DNA of 64,000 nucleotides. Origin: Enterococcus faecalis. Its GTDB lineage: Bacteria > Bacillota > Bacilli > Lactobacillales > Enterococcaceae. Position numbers and translations under genes: made by a program. The notes beneath the pieces were generated by a model, which saw only the letters and a list, made by a program, of their open reading frames with translations, did no database searches and had not been told where the DNA came from. The stretch spans positions 1,954,001 to 2,018,000 of the forward strand of contig NZ_CP118962.1 in assembly GCF_029024925.1 (NCBI RefSeq), given 5' to 3'. Positions 30,587-41,356 of this stretch are shown here, piece by piece; position 1 is the first letter of the stretch, and every line of letters begins with the position of its first letter.

Positions 30587-31964
30587 TTAATAACAGTCAA
30601 GGATTTTCTGCATATACTGATTTAATTGCCCATAGCCTTCCAATTCTCTGATTACTGGGAGCGGACAACGAACCTTTTTATTAAATAGTGTCCGCTTTTC
30701 AACATATTCTGTAACTTCGTCTAAAAATTTATCTAATCCTTTTTCTAGTTTCATACAGCTTAACTGATTGCAAATTCGCACGTCTCCTGCTTTTTTCTTT
30801 TGAACTTGTTTAAATGATTGTGAGAATGCTTTTGCTTCAATCATTTGTGCTTCTAACTGTCTTTTTTCAATCGTTATTTTCGGTACTGCTTGATTTCCAT
30901 CAGTATCCTCTAACTGGCGACTCATAAAGCGACGATAAATTTCCTCTTCTAATTCGTCCAATTGTCGTTGAAAGTCCGCAGGAATTGTCCGACTTGATGA
31001 ATTTTCTTTCTCACTTTCCATAGAGACAGCTTCTTTTTCTGACTTCTGCTCCTCCTCTTTTTCGGCAGACTTATTCACTGAATTTAACGAGCTTTTTTCT
31101 GTTTCTTGTGGAAAAGTAAATAAAGGTTTTGCCGCAGTACTCTGCTGGTTTTCTTTTTTTTTTTTCTGGCTGTGCTTCTTTAATTGGCACTGTTTCAGAT
31201 AACACTGGTTCTTTCGCTGGTTCTTCAAGCGCTAGTTTGTTAACAGGAAGCACTGCTTCACTTGTTGCTACAGTTGTTTCACCTTCTTGATTTTCCAGAT
31301 TATCAGGCGATAGATTGACGTCTGGTTGTTCCAGATTAGTATCCTCTGATACTTTCAGCGATGCCTGTTCTGCGGCTATCACAGGAGAAGCTCTTTTCAA
31401 ATGGATCGTTTTTATTTGTCTAGAAATGACGGGATTTCTCGTTTGATTAACGGCTTCATTTAAGGAGGCTAAATTTTCTTTTAAAAGTGTCAGCATTTCA
31501 CGTAAGACAGCAATTTCACCAGCTAATTCCGTTAATTGATTTTCTTGCGGCACTACTTGCACATTGGTTTCATTCATACGGACTGTTTTTTTATTTTTAG
31601 TTGTTGGTATTTCATACATCCATTGTTTCAGTGCGGATCGTAAGTCACGAGTGGTCGGCTCAAAACTTCCAAAATAAACAGTGTAGTACATTAACTCTGT
31701 TTCAACATAGACATAAATCTTTTTAACAATTAACTCTTCAAACTGTTCTGATTCATCCCAACTTTCACATAAAGCCTCAAAAAATTGTTCCCCTTCTGCT
31801 AAATTTTGGTACTCTTTCGCTAAATAAAGCTTGCGAATTAAGTAAAAATTATACGGTGTTTCAACATTATCCGCATAAATTTCTCGTCCTAAAAAATCTG
31901 GATTCGTTTCTTTACAAAGAAAGACCGTTTTCTCTTCTGGTTGTGTTTCAAGTGTTTTAGTCAT
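30587..31964 (-). pseudogene. Conserved hypothetical gene split by an A12-tract frameshift
   Basis: Two overlapping frames share one gene. The upstream frame (31964 to 31071) encodes an N-terminal globular region of about 140 residues, then an acidic, low-complexity part; the downstream frame (up to 31228, ending 30587) encodes a Lys/Glu-rich linker and a C-terminal basic domain of about 120 residues. They switch at twelve T on the plus strand (31154-31165), A12 in the gene. Removing one A joins EKKK to ENQQ and restores about 460 codons. The start is the ATG at 31962-31964 (AGGAAG upstream). Function unknown; it could be a mutation, an assembly error, phase variation or a slippage site. Confidence 0.8.
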
Positions 31965-32094
31965 GAGGTTCACTTCCTTTTTCTCCGTTAATAACCATTT
32001 TTTAATGATAGATACCTTTAGTATACAGGAGAAATTCTTCTGATTTTCTCATATTTTTAAGAGACAATAGAAATTTTAGAGAAAAATCGACAGA

Positions 32095-32145
32095 AAAAAA
32101 ACGTGAGATAAACAGTCCTATTGACCATTTATCTCACGCAAAATA
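32095..32145 (-). terminator. Terminator after the amino-acid permease gene
   Basis: CGTGAGATAAA (32102-32112) pairs with TTTATCTCACG (32128-32138); a T8 run follows on the minus strand. Confidence 0.88.
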
Positions 32146-32183
32146 CTTAAACTGACTATTTTATCCTTGAAACATGCAACCAT

Positions 32184-33641
32184 TTATTCTGCTGAATCAA
32201 TTGGCAAAATCGTGTCTTTTTTCTCGCGACGTGCAATTGCTGGTAAAATCATTCCTAATAGAATTAAGACGATTGGTGTCACAATGTTAGAAGCTAATTG
32301 GAACAACCAGCCTTGAGGGTCTGAGGCATACTCAAATTTAGGCACCATTCCTAGGATACAAGCAAAGGCTGTAAATAGGAAACACCAAAGACCAAACACA
32401 AAACCAATTTTAGGATTTTTAACAAATTTATATTCTGAATTAAATTGTTTGTATGCTTTGTTTAGAAGCATATAGGCAAAGAAGACCCACAAGTAACGCA
32501 TTGGCATAACTACAGAATTTAAGTTAGTTAGCCATTTAACCACTTCGTTCATGTCCTTCAACCCAAACATCGGTAAAGCGATAATAATACTTACTAAAAT
32601 ACCTGTTAATAAGTAACCATTAATTAACGTACCTTTTTTCGTACGTTTACGTAACCAACTTGGAACAAATTCTGGATCTGCTTCAGCTAAAAGAATTTTC
32701 AGTGGAGCATCAATTGAAAAGGCTAACGCAGCCACTTGACCCACTGTATTCGTCAAAGCATAAACAATCATTAAGAGATTACCGACACCATAATATGCGC
32801 CTAATTTTTGGAAGGCACTGTAGGCACCATTTGCCATTAAATCTTTAGGAATATTGTCACTTGAGAATAACATTCCCATTGCAAATGAACCTAAAACAGC
32901 CGATAAACCAACCATTGCCGCTAGGAAAATCATTCCTTTAGGGAACTCTTTGGCTGGATTTTTAGTTGCATTTACGTAAGGAGAAATTTTTTCAGCGCCA
33001 CCTACCGCAAAAACTAACATTGATACGGTTGTAAAATAACTAAAATCAAATTTAGGAATGTAGGTGCTGACTTGTGACATGTTTGGCGTCGCAAATTCAA
33101 CCGTTGAATTAATAAATGGTGCGCCTACCGCTAATAAAATGAATAAAATAGACATCACAAACATGGCGGTTCCAGCTAAACCACCAATAACTTTTAAGGT
33201 GGTTAACCCTTTTGTTGATAATAACAAGAAAACCAAGAAAATTATTAATGAAATAAATGATACCGTTACGATTGGCATCGTATTGACTAGGTTTCCATTC
33301 CCTTGAACTGCCCAACCTAAGGCAATTAAAATTGCTTGTGGTTTTTGTGCCAAGTAAGGAATGTGCACTACCCAATAAGTCCATGCTGCATAATAGGCTA
33401 GACGTTTAGTACTGGTGTTTTGCACCCACGAACTAACCCCACCATTGCTGTCTTTAAATGTTGAACCTAATTGTCCTACGATTAACGCATAGGGAATAAA
33501 ATATAAAACTAAAATCAAAAGCCATGAAGTGACCACTGAAATCCCTTGTTGTGCATAATTATTCACAACATTTCCAAGACCCCAGACCATGTTAAAGGCA
33601 ATTAACCCGACGGTGAACCATCGTAATTGCTTTTTGTCCAT
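32184..33641 (-). CDS. APC-superfamily amino-acid permease (YjeM/GABA-antiporter type)
   Basis: 485 residues with about 12-14 membrane helices. The N-terminus (WFTVGLIAFNMVWGLGNVVNNYA) and FAVGGAEKISPYVN in helix 6-7 are typical of the glutamate/GABA antiporter and YjeM branch. The substrate cannot be told. The start is the ATG at 33639-33641, with AAGGAAT seven bases upstream; an upstream in-frame extension to 33722 has no signal. A single-gene unit with its own terminator. Confidence 0.85.
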   Translation of the reverse strand: MDKKQLRWFTVGLIAFNMVWGLGNVVNNYAQQGISVVTSWLLILVLYFIPYALIVGQLGSTFKDSNGGVSSWVQNTSTKRLAYYAAWTYWVVHIPYLAQKPQAILIALGWAVQGNGNLVNTMPIVTVSFISLIIFLVFLLLSTKGLTTLKVIGGLAGTAMFVMSILFILLAVGAPFINSTVEFATPNMSQVSTYIPKFDFSYFTTVSMLVFAVGGAEKISPYVNATKNPAKEFPKGMIFLAAMVGLSAVLGSFAMGMLFSSDNIPKDLMANGAYSAFQKLGAYYGVGNLLMIVYALTNTVGQVAALAFSIDAPLKILLAEADPEFVPSWLRKRTKKGTLINGYLLTGILVSIIIALPMFGLKDMNEVVKWLTNLNSVVMPMRYLWVFFAYMLLNKAYKQFNSEYKFVKNPKIGFVFGLWCFLFTAFACILGMVPKFEYASDPQGWLFQLASNIVTPIVLILLGMILPAIARREKKDTILPIDSAE

Positions 33642-33796
33642 ATAACCAATTCCTTTCTTATTAAAAAAATAAAGCTCTTCATTTATCATAAGCATTTTAC
33701 TTTTTATGCACAAGCTCAACATAATTAAATAAAGATGGCTTTTTAATAAGTAATTAAAACGCTTCTAGCAATGATTTTCTAATTTATTTGATGACT

Positions 33797-33835
33797 AAAA
33801 AAGGCCGGTGAATAAGTTGCTTCACCGGCCTTTTT
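33797..33835 (-). terminator. Terminator after polC
   Basis: AAAGGCCGGTGAA and TTCACCGGCCTTT form a GC-rich stem with A and T runs, just past the polC stop. Confidence 0.9.
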
Positions 33836-33851
33836 CTAAAAGATTTTTCTT

Positions 33852-36800
33852 TTATAACATATCAAATAATGATAATTGGTTTTCATCTGGCAAGTCTTTT
33901 AAGACACCATTTTCATTCATGTATTCAATCAACGTTTTAGAAACTTTGCCTCGTGTTGCCAAATCTTCTTTCGACAAGAACGGTTGCTCTTCTCGCGCAG
34001 CGACAATGGCTTTCGCTACGTTGAGGCCTAAACTTGGCACTGCTCGGAAAGGTGCAATCAAGGTATCCCCTTCAATCACAAAATTTTCAGCATCTGATTT
34101 GTACAAATCAATCATGCCAAATTTATAGCCCCGTTCCAACATTTCATTACATAATTCTAAAACCGTTAATAAGTTTTTCTCTTTAGTGGAGGCGTCCATC
34201 CCTTTGTCCGTAATTTCTTTCATTCGTGCTTTCACAGCTTCTTTCCCTTGTGACATTGCCACTAAGTCAAAGTCATCCGCCCGAACGGAGAAAAACGCAC
34301 AGTAATATAAGATTGGGAAATAAACTTTAAAGTAAGCGACCCGCAATGCCATTAATACGTATGCTGCCGCATGGGCTTTCGGGAACATATATTTAATTTT
34401 AGAACAAGAATCAATATACCAGTCAGGGACGTTGTTTTCCTTCATCGCATTTAAATACGTATCCCGTAGTTCATCAGGAATCTTATTCCATTGTCCTTTA
34501 CGTACCGTTTCCATAATCTTAAAGGCCATCCCACTGTCCAAACCAGCATGAATTAAATATACCATGATATCATCCCGACAACCAATTACTTCAGCAAGAT
34601 TGGCTTCGCCACGGCGAATCAACTCTTCTGCATTTCCTAGCCACACATCAGTTCCGTGAGACAGTCCAGAAATTTGAAGTAATTCTGCAAAAGTTGATGG
34701 ATGGGTCTGTTCTAACATACCTCGAACGAAACGTGTCCCAAATTCAGGAATTCCTAAAGTTCCTGTTTTAGAATAAATTTGCTCTGCATCCACACCTAGA
34801 ACATCAGGTCCTTCAAAAATACGCATCACTTCTGGATCGTCTGTTGGGATGGTTTTTGGCTCAATCCCAGATAAATCTTGTAACATCCGAATCACGGTTG
34901 GATCATCATGTCCCAGAATATCAAGTTTTAAAATATTATCGTGAATGGAATGGAAATCAAAGTGCGTCGTTTTCCATTCTGCCTCTTGATCATCAGCAGG
35001 GTATTGGATTGGCGTAAAGTCATAAACATCCATGTAATCAGGAATTACAATAATACCGCCGGGATGCTGCCCAGTCGTCCGTTTAACCCCTGTTGAACCT
35101 TTAGCTAAGCGATCAATTTCAGCACCACGCAAATGTAAATTATGATCTCTTTCATATCCTTTAACAAAGCCATACGCTGTTTTGTCGGCTACTGTACCAA
35201 TGGTTCCTGCCCGGTAGACATATTCTTCACCAAAAAGAACTTTCGTGTAGTTATGGGCTTCGGCTTGATAATCGCCAGAAAAGTTCAAATCGATATCGGG
35301 AACTTTGTCGCCATGAAACCCTAAGAACGTTTCAAAAGGAATGTCGTGACCATCTTTAAACAATCGAGCACCACATTTTGGACAGGCTTTTTCAGGCATA
35401 TCAAACCCTGAACCATAGGAACCATCTTCATAGAACTCAGAATATTGACACTCAGGACAATAATAATGTGGCGCTAAAGGATTTACTTCAGTAATCCCTG
35501 TCATTGTCGCAACAAAACTCGAACCGACAGAGCCCCGTGAACCAACTAAATAGCCATCTTCATTACTTTTATGCACTAGTTTTTGAGAAATTAAATAAAT
35601 AACCGAGAAACCATTCCCGTTAATCGAATTCAGTTCCTTTTCTAACCGTTTTTCGACAATTTCTGGTAAAGGATCGCCATACAATTCGCGCGCACGATTG
35701 TAGCTTAAATCAGTGATTTCTTGTTCAGACCCAGGAATTTTTGGCGTATACAAATCGTCTTTTACTGGAATAACTTCTTCACATAAATCAGCGACTTTGT
35801 TGGGATTTTCTACTACAATTCGCTTAGCGACGTCTTGTCCTAAAAATTGGAATTCCGTTAACATTTCATCGGTGGTTCTGAAATGAACCTTTGGTAAACT
35901 ATGGCGATTTAACGGATTAGCGCCACCCATAGACCCGACTAAAATTTTCCGATAGATGGCATCTTCTTCATTTAAATAATGAACATTTCCAGTGGCGACA
36001 ACCAGCTTGCCAAGTTCGTCACCGATTTTCACTAGATTACTAATAATTTCTTCCAAATCTGCTTCATTTTTCACCAATTCTTGTTCAATTAATGGCGCGT
36101 AAACTGGTTTGGGCATAACTTCAATATAATCGTAGAATTTGGCACGATTTTTTGCTTCTTCGACACCTTTTTGCATCATTGCTTCAAAAATTTCGCCGTT
36201 TGAACATGCGGAACCGATTAAAAGCCCTTCTCTTAACTTCGATAATTGCGAACGAGGAATCCGTGGTACTCGGAAAAAATAATCTACATTGGACATCGAA
36301 ATCAATTTAAAAAGATTTTTTAATCCTGCTTGAGTTGTTGCTAAAATCGTTGCATGGAAAGGTCGAGCACGTTTGTATGAGTCTCCTTCGCCAATATGAC
36401 GATTCAAATCATCATGGAAATGCATATCATGATTCTCTTTCGCTTCTTTTAAGAAAATCCAGCACAAATGACCTGTTGATTCTGAGTCATAGATGGCACG
36501 GTGATGTTGTTCTAAGTTGACGCCAAATTTTTTCGATAAGGTATTTAGACGATGGCTTTTGAAATGTGGATACAAGAATCTGGATAATTCTAATGTATCG
36601 ATGACGGGATTAGCCGCTTCAGGTATTCCGTGTTTGCCATAACTTGTATTTAAGAACCCCATATCAAAAGAAGCGTTGTGGGCCACTAAAATAGTTCCTT
36701 CTGAAAACTCTTTAAACATGCGTAAAACTTCTTCTTCGGATTTTGAACCGCGCACCATTTCATCTGTAATCCCAGTTAAATTAATTGTCGTTTGAGATAA

Positions 36801-38207
36801 TGGATGGCCAGGATCAATAAACTGCTCAAAAGTCTCAATGACATTTCCTTTGTGCATTTTGACAGCGGCCAATTCAATAATTGTATCATAAACAGCGGAA
36901 AGCCCCGTTGTTTCCACGTCAAAGACCACATAGGTAGCATCTGTTAATTCAATATGTTCTTCGTTGTAAGCAATAGGTACACCATCATCAACAATATTGG
37001 CTTCCACGCCGTATAAAATTTTAACGCCTGCTTTTTTACCTGCAGCATGGGCATCAGGAAACGCTTGGGCGCCGCCATGATCCGTAATTGCGATGGCCTT
37101 GTGACCCCATTTCCCCGCTTGCGCCACTAAGTCACCGACTTTATTGGTCGCATCCATTGTACTCATGTTACTATGCATGTGTAATTCTACACGTTTTTCA
37201 CCTTCTGGCGCGTAGTCTTTTCTTGGCGCATGGGCGACTTCCATCAAATCTTGAGCATTCATGACTAAATCACGCATGAAGGTATCTTCTTGTACACTAC
37301 CACGAACACGAATCCAACTTTGTGGTTGAATCGCATCAAAAACTTGTTCATCTTTTTCCCCATTCGAAAATTTCTTCACCACGAAAGAGGAAGTATAATC
37401 AGTTATTTTCAAAATTAAAATTTTTCGTTTAGAACGCAATTCACGCACTTCTTTATCAAAAATAAAGCCTTCAATCGTTATCCGACGTTCTTCTTCCAGT
37501 ATGTTTCCCATTGGCATAATGGGTTCATCGTTGGGAATATTCCGCCCTAAACGAATTGGACCATCAAACGCAGGCGCTTGTTGTTGTTTTTCTTTTTTCA
37601 TTTGTTCATGTTTAACAAGCGATTCAGCAGCTTGTTGTTGAAAGGCTGCGGCTTGTTCTAATTTTTGCTCTTCAAACTTTTTCAGCACTTCTGCAGCTTG
37701 CTGTTGATCCATTTTTGGTTCAATATGAAATTTAGGAAACCCGTAAGAGAAATAAAGTTCCTCAATAATTGGTAAATATTGTTGCTTCAAATAAGGAATA
37801 ACTGCTTCATTATCAACAGGTAAAATAATTTTCCGATCTTCAAATTGTGGTGTCTGTGTTTTTAAGACTTTCTGAACTAACGGCGTATTGCATTGACTAT
37901 TTAACAAGGCCAACTGCCAATAATCCGTTAATTGTTCCTCAGTAAATGTTGTCTGATTTGTGGTTATTTGAACGGAAACCTGTGCAATTTGTTGAAAAGC
38001 TAGTTCCAATTGTTGCATAAATGTTTGATATAGCATCACTGGCATCAATTCATCAAAACTTAAATGAAATTCCCATAAGCGACTTTGTTGGTGAACAATG
38101 ACCTTGTCAATCCGGCCATTTTGAATTAAGGGATGTTCTTTCGCTGTGTCATCTAACTGAATTTGCGTCATCAGTTTATCAAATAAATCGCGTGCTTTTT
38201 CTGTCAC
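33852..38207 (-). CDS. polC: DNA polymerase III alpha subunit, Gram-positive PolC
   Basis: 1451 residues, full length for PolC, the main replicative polymerase in Firmicutes. Visible domains: an N-terminal domain, an OB fold (about 240-320), a PHP domain (LHMHSNMST near 342) interrupted by a DEDD proofreading exonuclease (FDVETTG near 430, HNASFDMGF near 515), a zinc finger with CPEC and CPKC (about 930-965), the catalytic palm with [10 protein letters not shown], and a helical C-terminus. The start codon is GTG behind AAGGAGG. Confidence 0.98.
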   Translation of the reverse strand: MTEKARDLFDKLMTQIQLDDTAKEHPLIQNGRIDKVIVHQQSRLWEFHLSFDELMPVMLYQTFMQQLELAFQQIAQVSVQITTNQTTFTEEQLTDYWQLALLNSQCNTPLVQKVLKTQTPQFEDRKIILPVDNEAVIPYLKQQYLPIIEELYFSYGFPKFHIEPKMDQQQAAEVLKKFEEQKLEQAAAFQQQAAESLVKHEQMKKEKQQQAPAFDGPIRLGRNIPNDEPIMPMGNILEEERRITIEGFIFDKEVRELRSKRKILILKITDYTSSFVVKKFSNGEKDEQVFDAIQPQSWIRVRGSVQEDTFMRDLVMNAQDLMEVAHAPRKDYAPEGEKRVELHMHSNMSTMDATNKVGDLVAQAGKWGHKAIAITDHGGAQAFPDAHAAGKKAGVKILYGVEANIVDDGVPIAYNEEHIELTDATYVVFDVETTGLSAVYDTIIELAAVKMHKGNVIETFEQFIDPGHPLSQTTINLTGITDEMVRGSKSEEEVLRMFKEFSEGTILVAHNASFDMGFLNTSYGKHGIPEAANPVIDTLELSRFLYPHFKSHRLNTLSKKFGVNLEQHHRAIYDSESTGHLCWIFLKEAKENHDMHFHDDLNRHIGEGDSYKRARPFHATILATTQAGLKNLFKLISMSNVDYFFRVPRIPRSQLSKLREGLLIGSACSNGEIFEAMMQKGVEEAKNRAKFYDYIEVMPKPVYAPLIEQELVKNEADLEEIISNLVKIGDELGKLVVATGNVHYLNEEDAIYRKILVGSMGGANPLNRHSLPKVHFRTTDEMLTEFQFLGQDVAKRIVVENPNKVADLCEEVIPVKDDLYTPKIPGSEQEITDLSYNRARELYGDPLPEIVEKRLEKELNSINGNGFSVIYLISQKLVHKSNEDGYLVGSRGSVGSSFVATMTGITEVNPLAPHYYCPECQYSEFYEDGSYGSGFDMPEKACPKCGARLFKDGHDIPFETFLGFHGDKVPDIDLNFSGDYQAEAHNYTKVLFGEEYVYRAGTIGTVADKTAYGFVKGYERDHNLHLRGAEIDRLAKGSTGVKRTTGQHPGGIIVIPDYMDVYDFTPIQYPADDQEAEWKTTHFDFHSIHDNILKLDILGHDDPTVIRMLQDLSGIEPKTIPTDDPEVMRIFEGPDVLGVDAEQIYSKTGTLGIPEFGTRFVRGMLEQTHPSTFAELLQISGLSHGTDVWLGNAEELIRRGEANLAEVIGCRDDIMVYLIHAGLDSGMAFKIMETVRKGQWNKIPDELRDTYLNAMKENNVPDWYIDSCSKIKYMFPKAHAAAYVLMALRVAYFKVYFPILYYCAFFSVRADDFDLVAMSQGKEAVKARMKEITDKGMDASTKEKNLLTVLELCNEMLERGYKFGMIDLYKSDAENFVIEGDTLIAPFRAVPSLGLNVAKAIVAAREEQPFLSKEDLATRGKVSKTLIEYMNENGVLKDLPDENQLSLFDML

Positions 38208-38231
38208 AAAATGAACCTCCTTCTATCATTG

Positions 38232-38270
38232 AAAAAAGGCCCTCAGACAAATCTGTCAAGTGCCTTTTTT
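38232..38270 (-). terminator. Terminator between the lipase module and polC
   Basis: AAAAAAGGC and GCCTTTTTT enclose an imperfect inner stem on the minus strand, 180 bases after the last module gene. Confidence 0.7.
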
Positions 38271-38449
38271 CGGTTTCTCTGCATTCGCTTCTCTATTAAG
38301 TATACTCGTTTTTTGTAAAAAAACAATCTTGTTCCGTCAATGGCTTGCTAAAAATTAGAGAACAAGAGTAATGTACTCGTGAAGAATTCCATTATTTGTT
38401 TGAACATATTGAACAAAAAACATCCTGTCAATCCGTATTTACCAATCCC

Positions 38450-38785
38450 TTACAAATCCATTCTTGCCATTTCTTCCAATTTCTCAATCTCTTTTCGATA
38501 ATTTTTCCGCATGGTTTGTTCTGTTTCTTCTAGGATTGAAACAAACCGATTTTCTGTTCGTTTCACTTCATCTAAACTGGTGGCTATTTGATGATGAAAC
38601 ATTCGTTTGTCCCAAGTATCATTTCTAGTAAAATAAGCCACCTTGTCTACTAGTTGGTTCGTTTGTTGTCTAAATCGCTGGATTTCAGCGGAAACATGTT
38701 GCTGTTGTTGATTGATTCTGCGCTTTTCTTGATAATAGCTGTCTTCAATCATCTGGTAACTGCGGCGTTTTTCTTCCGGTGTCAT
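38450..38785 (-). CDS. Small helical partner protein, TlaA2/DUF3958-like
   Basis: 111 residues, almost entirely helical and highly charged, with a helix-turn-helix hairpin layout and a Trp in the turn region (FTRNDTWDKRM). There is no signal peptide. It is the last gene of the module, three bases after its neighbour. In the staphylococcal TslA system two small helical proteins (TlaA1 of the DUF3130 type and TlaA2 of the DUF3958 type) bind the helical domain of the lipase and target it to the type VII machinery; size, order and composition match. The family call is inferred. Confidence 0.65.
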   Translation of the reverse strand: MTPEEKRRSYQMIEDSYYQEKRRINQQQQHVSAEIQRFRQQTNQLVDKVAYFTRNDTWDKRMFHHQIATSLDEVKRTENRFVSILEETEQTMRKNYRKEIEKLEEMARMDL

Positions 38786-38788
38786 CTC

Positions 38789-39079
38789 CTAACCTCCTTT
38801 TGCTGGTGTTTTTAAATTTGCGTCAGGAATCGCTTTCAAATAATGGCTCGCTGCGTCCGCCGCTTGCCCTTGAAACGCACCTTTTAAGGAAGATGGCAAC
38901 GCAGTTTTTGATTGCTTGCTCATTAATTTTGAAAGTTCCTTGATTGTCTGTGTGGAGGTTTGTTTGATGGTTGCGATTCTGGTTTGTTTTGCTGTAATCA
39001 CAGCTTGAATGGCTTGGCGTTCTTGCATCTTTTGTATGCGTTCTAATTCTAATTGAAGTTCTCTTTCCGGTTCATCCAT
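38789..39079 (-). CDS. Small helical partner protein, TlaA1/DUF3130 (SACOL2603-family)-like
   Basis: 96 residues, helical, with a long coiled-coil first half (ELQLELERIQKMQERQAI) and a Gly/Ala-rich C-terminal part (SLKGAFQGQAADAASHYL), as in WXG100-like type VII effectors and targeting factors. The start is the ATG at 39077-39079, because AAAGG lies nine bases away; the ATG three codons upstream touches the site. It is 13 bases after the lipase gene and co-transcribed with it. Likely a targeting chaperone of the lipase. Confidence 0.65.
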   Translation of the reverse strand: MDEPERELQLELERIQKMQERQAIQAVITAKQTRIATIKQTSTQTIKELSKLMSKQSKTALPSSLKGAFQGQAADAASHYLKAIPDANLKTPAKGG

Positions 39080-39092
39080 GTGCGACATCCTT

Positions 39093-40409
39093 TCATTTCT
39101 GTGTAAATAACTGATTCCCTGCTTGGCGATCGTATTCTTGAATATTTTTAGCCGCAGTTGTTAACTTTTCACTAAATGTCATCAGTTTTTGATTATATTG
39201 TTGAACTTGTTTCCGATTGTGACTGGCCTGTGCCTCGTCCCACAAACGACTTTTTTCATAGGGTGCAATCATTGCTTGGACCTCAGAATAAGACAAATAT
39301 TGTCTTATTTCATTGGCACTTGTTAAAATTTCCTTGGAAATTTCTGCTAACGCTTGTTCTGTGTCTTGCTGGCTTTGTTTCAGCAATTTCTCCGCTTCTT
39401 CACCGATTGTTCTAGCCTGATTAGCTACCTGTAATGCCAAGTCTGCTCGTAACTTGATTTTTTGACCGCCAGAAGCACTGGCAATTTTTGTATGTAAGGA
39501 ACGAATAGCTTTATCAGTACCAGATTTTAATTTTTCCAAATTCGCATTCGTTTGCGCAAATTCGCCATAGAGTTCTAAGTACTCCTGCACTCGTTTTTTC
39601 GCTTCGGCTTCATTATTTGTGGTGGGATCCCAGTCGCCATTTTTCTTTGCCCAGACTTTCGCTGCTAACTTGACTTGCTCCAAAGTCATATTCGGTGCGA
39701 AAATGCCATCTTTGGCTAAACGATCCAAATCCAAGTCGTCCCCGTCAAAATAGTTAGCTAAAGTATTATGTTCACCAACCCCTGAAATCGAAGAAAGCGT
39801 GCCATATTTACTATCACGTCCTGACAGTGCTGCCCATGAATCATTTTGGTAGCGAATCAAAAATTCTGGATTTTCTTGTAACCACTGTTTTTCACTCGTC
39901 GTTAAACGTTCAAATTGATTGCGGCCCCAATCATCAAAACTGGTGGTACGAAAGCCCATTTCTTGCCCGTATTTCCCTGCCATTTTCATCATGTAGCCAC
40001 CTGATTGACTAAAGCCTGCAACATCGGTAATTGTGCCGTTTTGCGAGGCGATTTTTTGCTGCGTTTGTTTTAAAAAATTTTCAGCTTCCTGATATTCTTC
40101 AGAAAGTCCACCTACAAAAGCTGTCCCAGCTGTCTCAAAGCCTTTTTTACCTTCATCCCCAAAGGAATTGGTACCAGCGTACACGACAGCGACGTTGTTA
40201 TAGTCAGGTTTACCTTGGTCATCTAAAGGGGCGATGGCCATGGCATTTAGTTGGCTGGATTGGGTGCTGGCGGCTTTGTGGATTATTTTGAAGTCTTGTG
40301 TTTTGTCTTGAATTTCTAAAACTACTGTATCACTATTCAATTGAACTGTCTCTTTTGTAGAATCAATTGCTTTTGCTAAGGTCTCTGTTGTAATTTCATC
40401 ATTACTCAA
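39093..40409 (-). CDS. Putative type VII-secreted lipase toxin, TslA-like (lipase N-terminus, LXG-like helical C-terminus)
   Basis: 438 residues. The N-terminal half is an alpha/beta-hydrolase of lipase type: VVYAGTNSFGD (74-84), where lipases have the oxyanion RGT strand; nucleophile elbow GFSQSGG with Ser134; candidate Asp190 (RYQNDSWAAL) and His214 (GVGEHNTLANY). The C-terminal 190 residues are helical and charged, resembling an LXG/WXG targeting domain. This toxin-first, targeting-domain-last order is that of staphylococcal TslA, a type VII phospholipase. The start is TTG at 40407-40409 behind AGGAGG. The putative immunity gene lies just upstream and two small partners downstream. No secretion core is in the window. 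Confidence 0.75.
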   Translation of the reverse strand: MSNDEITTETLAKAIDSTKETVQLNSDTVVLEIQDKTQDFKIIHKAASTQSSQLNAMAIAPLDDQGKPDYNNVAVVYAGTNSFGDEGKKGFETAGTAFVGGLSEEYQEAENFLKQTQQKIASQNGTITDVAGFSQSGGYMMKMAGKYGQEMGFRTTSFDDWGRNQFERLTTSEKQWLQENPEFLIRYQNDSWAALSGRDSKYGTLSSISGVGEHNTLANYFDGDDLDLDRLAKDGIFAPNMTLEQVKLAAKVWAKKNGDWDPTTNNEAEAKKRVQEYLELYGEFAQTNANLEKLKSGTDKAIRSLHTKIASASGGQKIKLRADLALQVANQARTIGEEAEKLLKQSQQDTEQALAEISKEILTSANEIRQYLSYSEVQAMIAPYEKSRLWDEAQASHNRKQVQQYNQKLMTFSEKLTTAAKNIQEYDRQAGNQLFTQK

Positions 40410-40422
40410 ATTCCTTTCCCTC

Positions 40423-40959
40423 CTAATATATTAATTCATGAATTTCTAAGTTATAAACTACTTTTGCATTTGGTCTTCCTTTATCAGACTTTCTAAATCT
40501 CTCAAAAACTTTTTTTTCAGCTTGGTTCAAATCGTATGTCGCATTCCTTAATCCTACTCTAACTGCAACATCTGTATTTTTATCGTTTAATGAGTCTAGC
40601 ACAACATATTTTTTCAATTCATCATCATATTCTGTTTTATCGGTTAGACGAAAATACATCATGAAATAATCATCTTTAGATACATATACTCTAATTTCAC
40701 TATTAACATAATTCCCCAACAGCGAAGTCCCATATCCTTTTGCATTCCGCCATTCTACGCCAACGCCTTGCCACTCAATCTTCTCAATGCCTTCGTAGTT
40801 TTCCACTAAATAGTTCGACACATATTTTTGAATTAAATCGATTCCTTGTTGGTAATCCTTTTCTATTGCTTTTTTATCCATGTATTGTTTTCCTCCGATT
40901 CCTATTATGATTAGTAATGCAGTAGCTAAACCAATTAGCCACCATCTTCCTTTTTTCAC
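40423..40959 (-). CDS. Membrane-anchored putative immunity protein (copy A)
   Basis: 178 residues: a short basic start, a membrane helix (about 6-24), then an extracytoplasmic domain of about 150 residues. No lipobox cysteine is present, so it is anchored by the helix, unlike the staphylococcal immunity lipoprotein TilA. The start is the GTG at 40957-40959 because GGAGGG lies six bases upstream. It sits 13 bases before the lipase gene. An antitoxin exposed outside the membrane would fit a lipase that attacks from outside. It is nearly identical in its first 70 residues to copy B and divergent after that. Immunity is inferred from position and topology. Confidence 0.6.
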   Translation of the reverse strand: MKKGRWWLIGLATALLIIIGIGGKQYMDKKAIEKDYQQGIDLIQKYVSNYLVENYEGIEKIEWQGVGVEWRNAKGYGTSLLGNYVNSEIRVYVSKDDYFMMYFRLTDKTEYDDELKKYVVLDSLNDKNTDVAVRVGLRNATYDLNQAEKKVFERFRKSDKGRPNAKVVYNLEIHELIY

Positions 40960-41017
40960 TAGCTTCCCTCCTTTCTTTTTATGTACAATCATGTTTTAAA
41001 ACTCTATGTTAAGATAT

Positions 41018-41344
41018 TCAGGCTTCCTGATATTCAGAAGAAAAGCCACCTACAAAAGCCGTCCCAGCTGTTTCAAAGCCTTTTTTGCCTTCATCACCAA
41101 AGGAATTGGTACCAGCGTACACGACAGTGACATTGTTATAGTCAGGTTTGCCTTGGTCATCTAAAGGGGCGATGGCCATGGCATTTAGTTGGCTGGATTG
41201 GGTGCTGGCGGCTTTGTGGATGATTTTGAAGTCTGTTTTTTTTCCTTGAATTTTCAATCGTACATTTGTATTCTTTGTTTGAACAGTATCTTTCGTCTCA
41301 TCAATAGCGTTAGCTAATATTTCCGTTGTGATTTCTCTACTCAT
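41018..41344 (-). pseudogene. Truncated second copy of the TslA-like lipase gene
   Basis: 108 residues matching residues 1-108 of the full lipase, with near-identity from about residue 40 to EYQEA. It stops (TGA) right after that point, before the nucleophile Ser, so it cannot be an enzyme. The nucleotide match over about 41040-41230 is almost perfect. The start ATG has a GGGGGG site, so the fragment may still be translated. It is best read as the remnant of a second toxin unit, cut by recombination or deletion. Confidence 0.85.
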
Positions 41345-41356
41345 AGATTCTCCCCC

